58,409 nucleotides of DNA. It comes from Candidatus Aminicenantes bacterium UBA2190. Lineage in GTDB: Bacteria; Acidobacteriota; Aminicenantia; UBA2199. The DNA is taken from NCBI GenBank assembly GCA_002335385.1, contig DCVK01000066.1:57737-116145 (forward strand), given 5' to 3'. Each line of letters begins with the position of its first letter. Position 1 is the first letter of the stretch. The notes under the pieces are model-generated. The model did no database searches. It was given only the letters and a program-made list of their open reading frames with translations, and was not told the origin of the DNA. Positions 25,188-32,889 of this stretch are shown here, one piece after another. A program made the translations under genes and the position numbers.

Positions 25188-26137
25188 TCAACGATAACAA
25201 GTTCCTGATCTTTTCCGGCACCGCCAACGAGAAGCTGGCCGGGGAGATCGCCCGCCACCTGCACGGCAGGCTGGGACAGTCGGTCCTGGACGTGTTCTCC
25301 GACGGCGAGATCCGCTTCCAGAGCCACGAGAACGTCCGCGGCGCCGACGTCTTCATCGTGCAGTCGCTGTGCGCCGACAGCAATTTCCACATCATGCAGC
25401 TGCTGCTGATGGCCGACGCCTTCAAGCGCGCCTCGGCGCGGCGCATCACGGCCGTGATCACGTACTACGCCTATGCCCGTCAGGACCGCAAGGACCGCCC
25501 GCGGGTGGCCATTTCGGCGCGGCTGCTGGCCGACCTGCTCGAGACGGCCGGCTTCTCTCGCGTGCTGACCATCGACCTGCACGCCGCCCAGATCCAGGGC
25601 TTCTTCAACATCCCGGTGGACAACCTCATGGCCCTGCCGGTCTTCATCTCGCACTTCAAGAGGATGAATCTGAAGGACCTGGTCATCGTCTCGCCCGACG
25701 CCGGCGGCGTGGAGCGGGCGCGCCTGTTCGCCCGCAAGCTGAACGCCGACCTGGCCATCGCCGACAAGAAGCGCACCGCGCCCAACGTGGCCGAGCTGAT
25801 GCACATCATCGGCGACGTGCAGGGCAAGAACGCCATCATCGTCGACGACATCATCGACACCGCCGGCACGCTGGCGGCCACCATCAACGCCCTGAAAAAA
25901 CACGGCGCCAAGAAGGTCTTCGCCGCCTGCACCCACGGTATTTTCTCCGGCAAGGCCATGGAGCGCATCCACGCCGCCCCGCTGGAGAAGATCTTCGTCA
26001 CCGACAGCATCCCGCAGCACTGCCCGGTTCGCCAGTGCCCGAAGATCGAGGTGCTGTCCGTTTCCAGGCTCTTCGCCCAGGCCATCGCCAGCATCCACCG
26101 GGAAACGTCCGTATCCAAACTATTCCTAATAAAATGA
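25184..26137 (+). CDS. prs: Ribose-phosphate pyrophosphokinase
   Basis: Prs makes PRPP from ribose 5-phosphate and ATP, for nucleotide, His and Trp synthesis. The 317-residue protein spans the family: FSGTANEKLAGEIA, DGEIRFQSHENVRGADVFIVQS, the catalytic-flap region YYAYARQDRKDRPR, DLHAAQIQGFF, and the PRPP-binding loop IIVDDIIDTAGTL. No ribosome-binding site is visible before the ATG, because the upstream bases belong to tRNA-Gln. The start overlaps the ispE-frame stop (ATGA), so either coupling to ispE or translation from a very short processed leader must be used. Confidence 0.96.
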   Translation: MINDNKFLIFSGTANEKLAGEIARHLHGRLGQSVLDVFSDGEIRFQSHENVRGADVFIVQSLCADSNFHIMQLLLMADAFKRASARRITAVITYYAYARQDRKDRPRVAISARLLADLLETAGFSRVLTIDLHAAQIQGFFNIPVDNLMALPVFISHFKRMNLKDLVIVSPDAGGVERARLFARKLNADLAIADKKRTAPNVAELMHIIGDVQGKNAIIVDDIIDTAGTLAATINALKKHGAKKVFAACTHGIFSGKAMERIHAAPLEKIFVTDSIPQHCPVRQCPKIEVLSVSRLFAQAIASIHRETSVSKLFLIK

Positions 26138-26144
26138 GGTGAAC

Positions 26145-26891
26145 ATGGAGAACATCATTACGATCAATGCCGAGCAGAGAAAGGAAATAAGCAAGAGGGC
26201 CAGCAAGGGGCTGCGCGCCGCGGGCAAGATCCCGGCCGTCATCTACGGCATCACCGCCGAAAGCGTGCCCATCGCCGTGAGCCTGGCCGACGTCAAGGGC
26301 ATCCTGAAATCGGAGAACAAGGACAACTCGATCCTGCGCATCACCCAGGGCGACAAGGTCAAGTTCGACGCCATGATCAAGGAGATCCAGTACGATTATC
26401 TCTCCGACCACATCATCCACGTCGACTTCATCCGCATCGACCTGAAAAAGACCGTCGACGTCGAAGTGCCCGTGGTGCTCGAGGGCGAGCCCGTCGGCGT
26501 CAAGACCGAAGACGGCCTGCTGGAGTTCATCCACCGCGAAGTGCTGGTGCGCAGCCTGCCCACCAGCATTCCCAAGGAGATCCGCATCGATATCTCCGGC
26601 CTGCACCTCAACCAGTCGATCAAGGTGGAGAACCTGGCCAAGAACGACGCCTACCAGTTCATCTCTCCGGCCAACACCGTGATCTGCGCCGTGGCCGCCA
26701 AGGCCAAGGAAGAGGTCGCTGCCGTGCCCGAGGCCGTTGCCGCTGAGGTCCCGGCCGAGGGAGCCGCTGCCGCCCCGGCCGCCGAGGCCGCCAAGGGCCC
26801 GGCCAAGGATGGGGAAGCCGCCGCCAAGGGGGCGTCCAAGGAAGCCGACAAGGGTGCCGCCGCCGCCAAGGGCGCCGGCAAGACCAAGTAG
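26145..26891 (+). CDS. rplY: Ribosomal protein bL25, long CTC form
   Basis: This protein binds 5S rRNA in the large subunit. The 248-residue product has the L25 domain (about 5-95: KGLRAAGKIPAVIYGI) and the second beta domain of the long CTC/TL5 form (about 96-190). It ends with a tail of about 55 residues made almost only of Ala, Lys, Glu, Pro and Gly. ATG 26145 follows GAGGTGA. An in-frame GTG at 26139 is less likely. Its TAG stop is in the same frame as the following pth gene and part of its ribosome-binding site. Confidence 0.94.
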   Translation: MENIITINAEQRKEISKRASKGLRAAGKIPAVIYGITAESVPIAVSLADVKGILKSENKDNSILRITQGDKVKFDAMIKEIQYDYLSDHIIHVDFIRIDLKKTVDVEVPVVLEGEPVGVKTEDGLLEFIHREVLVRSLPTSIPKEIRIDISGLHLNQSIKVENLAKNDAYQFISPANTVICAVAAKAKEEVAAVPEAVAAEVPAEGAAAAPAAEAAKGPAKDGEAAAKGASKEADKGAAAAKGAGKTK

Positions 26892-26900
26892 GAGGGCTGC

Positions 26901-27527
26901 ATTTTTGCGTTCATCGGACTGGGCAACCCCGACAGGAAGTACGAGAAGACCCCGCACAACGCGGGCTTTTTGTGCATCGACGAGCTATGCCGCCGCCATG
27001 GCATCGAGCTGGCCGGACTGGGGGGCGTCCTGCGCTTCCGCAAGGCCCGCATCAACGGCAGCGATGTCGTCCTGGCCAAGCCCATGACCTACATGAACGA
27101 ATCGGGTCAGGCCGCGGCCAAGCTGCGCCGCATGTTCGCGATCGACCTGTCGCGCCTGCTGGTGATCTACGACGACGTCGACCTGCCCCTGGGGGGCGTG
27201 CGCCTGCGCGAGCGGGGCAGCGCCGGCACCCACAAGGGGATGCGCTCGATCATCCAGCATGTCGGCAGTCAGGAATTCCCCCGGCTGCGCATCGGCATCC
27301 AGCCCGCCGGCACCCGCTCGGGCGACATCGTGCGCTACGTGCTCACGCCGCTGCGGGCCAAGCCGTTCGCCGCGCTCCAGGAGGGGGTGGTGCTGGCGGC
27401 CGACGCCGCGGAATCCGTTTTACAGAGCGATATTCATAGTACCATGAATATATTCAACAGGAGAAAACACTCCTTGCTTCTTCACGAAGAAGAGGCTAAA
27501 TCATCCACAAGGAGGACAAATGACTAG
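26901..27527 (+). CDS. pth: Peptidyl-tRNA hydrolase with ATT start codon
   Basis: Pth frees tRNA from prematurely released peptidyl-tRNA. Family residues are all present when reading from ATT 26901: FIGLGNPDRKYEKTPHNAGF supplies Asn9 and His19, then KPMTYMNESG, and the catalytic Asp in YDDVDLP. Between the rplY stop (26889-26891, same frame) and TTG 26970 there is no ATG, GTG or TTG, and starting at 26970 would remove the catalytic Asn and His. AGGAGGG (26890-26896) sits four bases before the ATT, an ideal ribosome-binding site. The product would have 208 residues. The stop overlaps rpsF by 8 bases. Confidence 0.9.
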   Translation: MFAFIGLGNPDRKYEKTPHNAGFLCIDELCRRHGIELAGLGGVLRFRKARINGSDVVLAKPMTYMNESGQAAAKLRRMFAIDLSRLLVIYDDVDLPLGGVRLRERGSAGTHKGMRSIIQHVGSQEFPRLRIGIQPAGTRSGDIVRYVLTPLRAKPFAALQEGVVLAADAAESVLQSDIHSTMNIFNRRKHSLLLHEEEAKSSTRRTND

Positions 27528-27951
27528 CAGGTACGAGATCGGCTTCATCGTCACCCCCGAGGTGAACGAAGAGGAAGTCAAGAAGATCACCGAGGCGATC
27601 ACCACGACCATCACCAAGGCCAATGGCGTGATCGAGAACCTCGATGAGTGGGGCAGGAAGAAAATGGCCTTCCCCATCCAGAAGCACCTCGAGGGCTATT
27701 ACGTGTTCGTGCAGGCTGAGGTCGACGGCTCGATCATCGCCATCCTGGAGCGGCGCCTGAAGCAGATGGAAAAAGTGCTGCGTTTCATCACCCTGCGCCT
27801 CGACGACAAGCTGAAGAAGTCGAACAAGCTCACCAAGCGCTGGGCGAAGATCGACCGCATCCGCAAGAAGAGCATGGACAGCCGCAGCGAGGAGAAGGAG
27901 AGCGAGGCATTCAGCGAAAGCGAGGAGGATAGCGATGCAACCGAGAAGTAA
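27520..27951 (+). CDS. rpsF: Ribosomal protein bS6
   Basis: This 143-residue small-subunit protein pairs with S18 on the platform. SRYEIGFIVTPEVNEEEVKKITEAI, then GRKKMAFPIQKHLEGYYVFVQ and VLRFITLRLDD are the family core. The C-terminal 35 residues are an acidic tail (rich in Ser and Glu), longer than average. The start lies inside the end of pth and the stop lies inside rpsR (17-base overlap), so the genes are coupled. No ssb gene stands between rpsF and rpsR, as it does in many phyla. Confidence 0.96.
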   Translation: MTSRYEIGFIVTPEVNEEEVKKITEAITTTITKANGVIENLDEWGRKKMAFPIQKHLEGYYVFVQAEVDGSIIAILERRLKQMEKVLRFITLRLDDKLKKSNKLTKRWAKIDRIRKKSMDSRSEEKESEAFSESEEDSDATEK

Positions 27952-28210
27952 TGCCGGCGACGGCAAGCCCGTCAAGAAATATTATTCGGCGCGCAAGAAG
28001 TTCTGCGCCTTCTGCAAGGACAAGGTCACGCTGATCGACTACAAGAACCACAAGTACCTGGAGAACTTCATCTCCGAGACCGGGCGCATCTTCCCGGCCC
28101 GCGTCAGCGGCACCTGCGCCTACCACCAGAAGCAGTTGTCCAAGGCCATCAAGCGCGCCCGGCAGATGGCGCTCATCCGCTTCACCGAGGAAAAGAAGAG
28201 GCTGTCATGA
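27935..28210 (+). CDS. rpsR: Ribosomal protein bS18
   Basis: The protein has 91 residues. The core KVTLIDYKNHKYLENFISETGRIFPARVSGTCAYHQKQL is split here into its visible parts: LIDYKN, FISETGRIFPAR and CAYHQKQL. Cysteines in KKFCAFCKD together with the later Cys and His of TCAYHQ look like the zinc-binding (C+) form of S18. Its stop overlaps the rplI start (ATGA). Confidence 0.95.
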   Translation: MQPRSNAGDGKPVKKYYSARKKFCAFCKDKVTLIDYKNHKYLENFISETGRIFPARVSGTCAYHQKQLSKAIKRARQMALIRFTEEKKRLS

Positions 28211-28671
28211 AAGTCATACTGACGTCCGACGTGGACAAGATCGGCAACCTGGGCGACGTCATCGAGGTGAAGAAAGGCTTTGCCCGCAACTATCTGCTGC
28301 CGCGCCAGCTGGCCATGGAGGTCAGCGCCCACAACCTCGCCCTGATGGAGGGGCGCAAGAAGAAGCACCGCAAGAAGCAGGAGCAGGAGAAGCTGGCCGC
28401 CAGCGAGCAGCAGCAGAAGCTCGAGGGAGTGGCCATCACCATCCGCAAGAAGGCCGGGGAGAACGACGTGCTGTTCGGCTCGGTGACGACGGCCGAGATC
28501 GAGAAGGCCATGGCCGACAAGGGCTTCGCCGTGGAAAAGAAGAAGATCCACCTCGAGGAGCCGATCAAGCGCCTGGGCGAGTTCACCGCCAGGATCAAGC
28601 TGTTCCAGGGCGTCGAGGCCGCGATCCAGATCACCGTCCTGAAGGAAGAAGAAGAGGAAGCGCAAGCCTGA
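28207..28671 (+). CDS. rplI: Ribosomal protein bL9
   Basis: The protein has 154 residues. The N-terminal RNA-binding domain shows VDKIGNLGDVIEVKKGFARNYLLP. A long basic helix links it to the C-terminal domain (NDVLFGSVTTAEIEKAM; EEPIKRLGEF), which ends in an acidic tail. The length is normal. It is followed after 7 bases by dnaB, a common gene order (rplI-dnaB). Confidence 0.96.
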   Translation: MKVILTSDVDKIGNLGDVIEVKKGFARNYLLPRQLAMEVSAHNLALMEGRKKKHRKKQEQEKLAASEQQQKLEGVAITIRKKAGENDVLFGSVTTAEIEKAMADKGFAVEKKKIHLEEPIKRLGEFTARIKLFQGVEAAIQITVLKEEEEEAQA

Positions 28672-28678
28672 GCGGCCC

Positions 28679-30046
28679 ATGGCGCTGGAAAACCACCAGG
28701 TCCTGCCCCATGACGAGATCGCCGAGAAGGCGCTGCTGGGGGCGATGCTGCTCGACAACCGCTACGTCAACCAGGTCTTCTCGGAGATCGCCAGCGAGGA
28801 TTTCTTCCGCGACAGCCACGTCCTGATCGCCCAGGCCGTGCTGCAGCTGTCCAACGCCGGCTCGGCCGTGGACATCATCACCATTTCCAGCCTGCTGGAG
28901 AAGAGGAAGAAGCTGCAGTTCGTCGGCGGCCATGCCTTCATCACTTCTCTGGTCGACGACATCCCCGAAAACCTGGACATCAAGGAATACATCCAGATCG
29001 TCAAGGACCGCTCGACGCTGCGCCAGATCATCCTCGCCTCGCGCGGCATCATCCAGAAGGGAGTGGAGCCCGCCGCCGACACCATCAGCCTGCTCAACGA
29101 GATGCAGGAGGAGATCATCCGCATCGCCGAGGACCGCGAGAAGGTCGGCTTCAAGTCCACCGCCGAGATGGTCCCCGATGCCATGGACCTGATCGAGAAG
29201 ATCCAGAAGAAAGGGGACAGCCAGGGGCTGAAAACGGGGTACTTCGACCTGGACGGCATCACCTCGGGCTTCCAGAACGGCGACCTGATCGTGTTCGCCG
29301 CCCGCCCCTCCATGGGCAAGACGGCCCTGGCGCTGAACATCGCCGTGCACATGGCCGTCAAGGAAGAGAAATCGGTGGCCTTCTATTCCATCGAAATGTC
29401 GCGGTTGCAGGTGCTGATGCGCATGATGGCCGTCCACGCCAGGGTCAGCATGGCCGCCATCCGCACCGGCAAGCCCAACCTGACCAAGAAGGAGTGGAGC
29501 GACCTGGAGCTGGCCGCCTCCGAGCTGCAGAAAGCCAAGCTGTACGTCGACGACTCGGCCTCGCTGTCCATCGTGGAGATGAAGGCCCGCGCCCGCAAGC
29601 TGAAGGCGGAGAAGAGCCTGGACATCGTCTTCGTCGACTACCTGCAGCTGATGAAGGTGACCGGCGAGCACCTGCGCCGCAGCGACACGCGCGCCCAGGA
29701 GGTGGCCATCATCACCGCCTCGCTGAAGGAGCTGGCCAAGGAGCTGCAGATCCCGGTGGTGGCCATGGCCCAGCTGAACCGCTCGCCGGAGACCCGCGGC
29801 GGCAAGAAGGAGAAAGGGCCCAAGTACCAGCTGTCCGACCTCAAGGAGAGCGGCTCCATCGAGCAGGACGCCGACGTGGTCATCTTCATCCACCGCGACG
29901 ACCAGTTCGACAAGGACTCGGAACGCAAAGGCGAGGCCGACCTGATCGTCGCCAAGCAGCGCAACGGCCCCACCGGCAGGATCACCCTGGCCTTCCTCGA
30001 CAAGTACACCAAGTTCGCCAACATGGAATTCCGCGAGAGGGAGTAG
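28679..30046 (+). CDS. dnaB: Replicative DNA helicase
   Basis: DnaB is the hexameric 5'-3' helicase of the replication fork. The 455-residue protein has the N-terminal DnaB domain (HDEIAEKALLGAMLLD), a linker, and a RecA-type core with Walker A ARPSMGKTALALN (about 207-219), SIEMSRLQVLMRMM, the Walker B region IVFVDYLQLM, and PVVAMAQLNRSPE. No intein is present. Its TAG stop shares a base with the GTG start of the mlaE gene. Confidence 0.96.
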   Translation: MALENHQVLPHDEIAEKALLGAMLLDNRYVNQVFSEIASEDFFRDSHVLIAQAVLQLSNAGSAVDIITISSLLEKRKKLQFVGGHAFITSLVDDIPENLDIKEYIQIVKDRSTLRQIILASRGIIQKGVEPAADTISLLNEMQEEIIRIAEDREKVGFKSTAEMVPDAMDLIEKIQKKGDSQGLKTGYFDLDGITSGFQNGDLIVFAARPSMGKTALALNIAVHMAVKEEKSVAFYSIEMSRLQVLMRMMAVHARVSMAAIRTGKPNLTKKEWSDLELAASELQKAKLYVDDSASLSIVEMKARARKLKAEKSLDIVFVDYLQLMKVTGEHLRRSDTRAQEVAIITASLKELAKELQIPVVAMAQLNRSPETRGGKKEKGPKYQLSDLKESGSIEQDADVVIFIHRDDQFDKDSERKGEADLIVAKQRNGPTGRITLAFLDKYTKFANMEFRERE

Positions 30047-30822
30047 TGCGGGCGGCCAGGATCAAGCAGCCGCTGCAGCGTTTTGCCCTTGCCTGCGCCG
30101 AAATATTTATTTTAACGGGCAAGGCGATTTCCTTGATCTTCAAAAGGCCGTTTAACTTCCGGCTGATCGAGAACCGCCTGTACCTGGACGGGATTAAGTC
30201 CATCCCGGTCGTTTTTTTGATGGCGGTCTTCACGGGCGGCGTTCTGTCCCTGCAGAGCTATTTCGGCTTGCAGCGTTTCGGCGCCGAAGTATTCACCGGT
30301 TCCCTGGTCGGGGTCAGCCTGACCAAGGAGCTGATCCCGGTGCTGACCGGATTGATGCTGGCCGGCAGGGTGTGCGCATCCTACAGCGCCGAGATTGGCA
30401 CCATGGTGGTCACGGAGCAGGTGGACGCCCTGTTCACCTTCGGGGTCAACCCGGTCAAATACCTGGTCAGCCCGCGCCTGGTCGCCCTGGTCATCATGGC
30501 CCCCCTGCTCACGCTTTTCGGCGATTTTGTCAGCATCATGGGCGGCAGACTGGTCGCCGCGCTGGTGGTCCACCAGAATCCCTATTTGTTCGATTCACAG
30601 CTGTTCGTGGCGCTGGAAATCTGGGATGTGCTTTCCGGAATGATCAAGGCCGTTTTCTTCGGGCTGACCATCGCCGTCATCGGCAGCTATTTCGGCTTGA
30701 AGGCCCAAGGCGGAGCCAAGGGAGTAGGGCAGGCCACCACCACCGCCGTGGTCGTGGCCTCGGTGATCATCCTGATCTCCGATTTCTTCTGGACCAAGAT
30801 CCTGCCCTTCAGCCTGCGATGA
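30046..30822 (+). CDS. mlaE: MlaE family ABC transporter permease
   Basis: The 258-residue protein has a MlaE/DUF140 permease core: FTGGVLSLQSYFGLQRFGAE, TKELIPVLTGLMLAGRVCASYSAEIGTM, VNPVKYLVSPRLVAL and a C-terminal FFGLTIAVIGSYFGLKAQGGAKGVG. It has about five membrane segments. GTG 30046 is chosen because GAGAGGGAG precedes it and no other in-frame start gives the full protein. With MlaF and MlaD it forms an inner-membrane lipid transporter that helps keep phospholipid asymmetry of the outer membrane. The mlaF start overlaps its stop. Confidence 0.92.
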   Translation: MRAARIKQPLQRFALACAEIFILTGKAISLIFKRPFNFRLIENRLYLDGIKSIPVVFLMAVFTGGVLSLQSYFGLQRFGAEVFTGSLVGVSLTKELIPVLTGLMLAGRVCASYSAEIGTMVVTEQVDALFTFGVNPVKYLVSPRLVALVIMAPLLTLFGDFVSIMGGRLVAALVVHQNPYLFDSQLFVALEIWDVLSGMIKAVFFGLTIAVIGSYFGLKAQGGAKGVGQATTTAVVVASVIILISDFFWTKILPFSLR

Positions 30823-31565
30823 TCGAAATCCGCGATCTTCATAAATCGTTCGCCGACAAAAAGGTGCTGCAGGGAGTGGACCTGGAGCTGGCCAGCGGAC
30901 AGACGACCACCATTATCGGCGGCAGCGGCAGCGGCAAGAGCGTCCTTTTCAAGCATATCATCGGCCTCATGAAGCCCGATTCCGGCTCCATCCTGATTGA
31001 CGGCGAGGATATAACCCAAGTGCGGGAAAGCGATCTGTACCGCATGGTGGACAAATTCGGACTGGTTTTTCAAAGCGGGGCCCTTTTCGACTCCATGACG
31101 GTCGGCAAAAACGTGGCGTTCGGCATCAAAAATCAAAAAAGCATGACGCCTGCCGATATTGACGTCATTATCGAGCATAGTCTGACCCAGGTAGGTCTCT
31201 CTGATATCTCCTGTCTGCTGCCGGCGGAACTCAGCGGCGGCATGAAAAAAAGAGTGGCCATCGCCCGGGTCATCGCCAGGAAGCCTCAGATCATCATGTA
31301 CGACGAACCCACCACCGGCCTGGACCCGATCATGGCCGACATCATCAATGACCTGATCATCAAGATCAGCGGCAACAAGGAAATCACCTCCATCGTCATC
31401 ACCCATGACATGGTCAGTGCCTACAAAATCTCCGACAAGATCGCCGTTCTCTTCGAGGGGCGGATCGTTGAAACCGGCAGCCCGGAAGAAATCAGGAACA
31501 CCAAAAACCCCATTGTCAGGCAATTCATCGAAGGCAAGGCCGAAGGGCCGATCAAAATATGGTGA
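30819..31565 (+). CDS. mlaF: MlaF family ABC transporter ATP-binding protein
   Basis: The 248-residue ATPase shows Walker A GGSGSGKSVL (about 34-43), a Q loop in FGLVFQSGALFDSMTV (the MlaF-type Q-loop), the signature LSGGMKKRVAIAR, Walker B IIMYDEPTTGLDP and the H-loop VITHDM. It is cytoplasmic and drives MlaE. Its ATG overlaps the permease stop. Confidence 0.94.
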   Translation: MIEIRDLHKSFADKKVLQGVDLELASGQTTTIIGGSGSGKSVLFKHIIGLMKPDSGSILIDGEDITQVRESDLYRMVDKFGLVFQSGALFDSMTVGKNVAFGIKNQKSMTPADIDVIIEHSLTQVGLSDISCLLPAELSGGMKKRVAIARVIARKPQIIMYDEPTTGLDPIMADIINDLIIKISGNKEITSIVITHDMVSAYKISDKIAVLFEGRIVETGSPEEIRNTKNPIVRQFIEGKAEGPIKIW

Positions 31566-31569
31566 AAAA

Positions 31570-32889
31570 ATGAAGAAAGAAATCAAATTGGGCTTTTTCC
31601 TGATGCTCGTTTCCGTGGTATTCGCCTATTTCCTCATCAAGACCGAATCCTGCAGTGAATTCTTCTCTAAAGGCAAGCGCTACCCGCTGATCGCCAGGTT
31701 TACCACCTCGGCCGGGATGTACCCGTCGGCTCCGGTTCGCCTGGCCGGGGTCAAGATCGGCATCGTCGATAAAATCTACCTGGAACATCGCAAAGCCGTG
31801 GTGCGCATGATGATCGAGAATAAATACAAACTACTGGAGGACGCCCGGGTGGTCATTTCCACCATCGGTTTCATCGGCGAAAAATATGTTGAGATCGTTT
31901 ACAAAGATGAATACAACATCAAGAATCCCCAGTTCATCCCCCCGGGGGGCGAGGTGAAAGTCGTCGAGCCTTTCAATCTGGATAGTATCCTGGTCAAATT
32001 TGACAAAATTTACGAGCGAACGCTGAAGATCACCGATTCCATCGACGATATCATTTCCGACAAGCTTTCGAAGGAGTCCTTGCGGGCATCTTTCATCAAC
32101 CTGAGATTTGTCACCGAAAATTTGAATTCCATGCTCGCTGAAACCGGTAATGTAGGCCGGCTTCTGGAAAACATGAATCGAATCTCGGTGAAAATGTCGC
32201 GCACCGTGGACATGGTGGATCATTTCGTCAAGGAATTGGATTCGGCTTTCGCTGACGACCAAAAAGGCCTGCTCGGGGATTTAAAGGATACAACCGGGAA
32301 GATCGATCGCGTTGCCGCTGATCTGAACCGGATTAGCGACGATCTGCGTCAAGGCAAGGGTACGGCCGGCAAATTGCTTCAAAACGAGGAGTTGTATAAG
32401 AAGATCGATGAATCGGTCAGTTCCGTCCAATCCCTGCTGCGGGACCTTGAAAAAAAGAAAAAATCCCTTGACACCATCCGCTTCAATTATGCCGTGCATT
32501 TCGATTATTTTTCCAGGCTGAAGAAGGCCCGCTCGGCACTGGACTTGGGCATCTCCACGCCGCATTTTCTGGTCATGACCGGCGTGAACGAGGACCCCGT
32601 CAACGGCGACCCGCGCTTCACCGCCCTGGGCGGGAAAAGGATCGCGGCTTTTTCCCTAAGCGCCGGATTGATCGAATCGGATCTCGGGGCCGCCCTGGGC
32701 TTCAGCCTGCTGAAAAACCGGCTGGACCTGGACCTGTATGCTTATCGCCTGCATCGCGAGAAGAACCCGCTTTTAAAGACCATGCTGCGCTTTTCTCTTT
32801 CACGGAACATCCAGCTGCAGGCAGGATACTACGACCTGCTGCGGCCCGAGAACCGTGAATTCATGGTAGGGGTCCGCTTTGGCAACTAA
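31570..32889 (+). CDS. mlaD: MCE domain lipid-transport protein with long C-terminal extension
   Basis: The 439-residue protein has one N-terminal membrane helix (about 8-24), then an MCE domain (about 35-135, with GMYPSAPVRLAGVKIGIVDKIYLE). A long amphipathic helical segment with heptad leucines follows (about 140-310: RLLENMNRISVKMSRTVDMVDHF). A beta-rich C-terminal domain of about 130 residues ends in FMVGVRFGN. E. coli MlaD has only about 180 residues. The C-terminal strands resemble a beta-barrel or outer-membrane contact domain, so this protein may bridge the periplasm. It completes the mlaEFD operon. Confidence 0.85.
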   Translation: MKKEIKLGFFLMLVSVVFAYFLIKTESCSEFFSKGKRYPLIARFTTSAGMYPSAPVRLAGVKIGIVDKIYLEHRKAVVRMMIENKYKLLEDARVVISTIGFIGEKYVEIVYKDEYNIKNPQFIPPGGEVKVVEPFNLDSILVKFDKIYERTLKITDSIDDIISDKLSKESLRASFINLRFVTENLNSMLAETGNVGRLLENMNRISVKMSRTVDMVDHFVKELDSAFADDQKGLLGDLKDTTGKIDRVAADLNRISDDLRQGKGTAGKLLQNEELYKKIDESVSSVQSLLRDLEKKKKSLDTIRFNYAVHFDYFSRLKKARSALDLGISTPHFLVMTGVNEDPVNGDPRFTALGGKRIAAFSLSAGLIESDLGAALGFSLLKNRLDLDLYAYRLHREKNPLLKTMLRFSLSRNIQLQAGYYDLLRPENREFMVGVRFGN

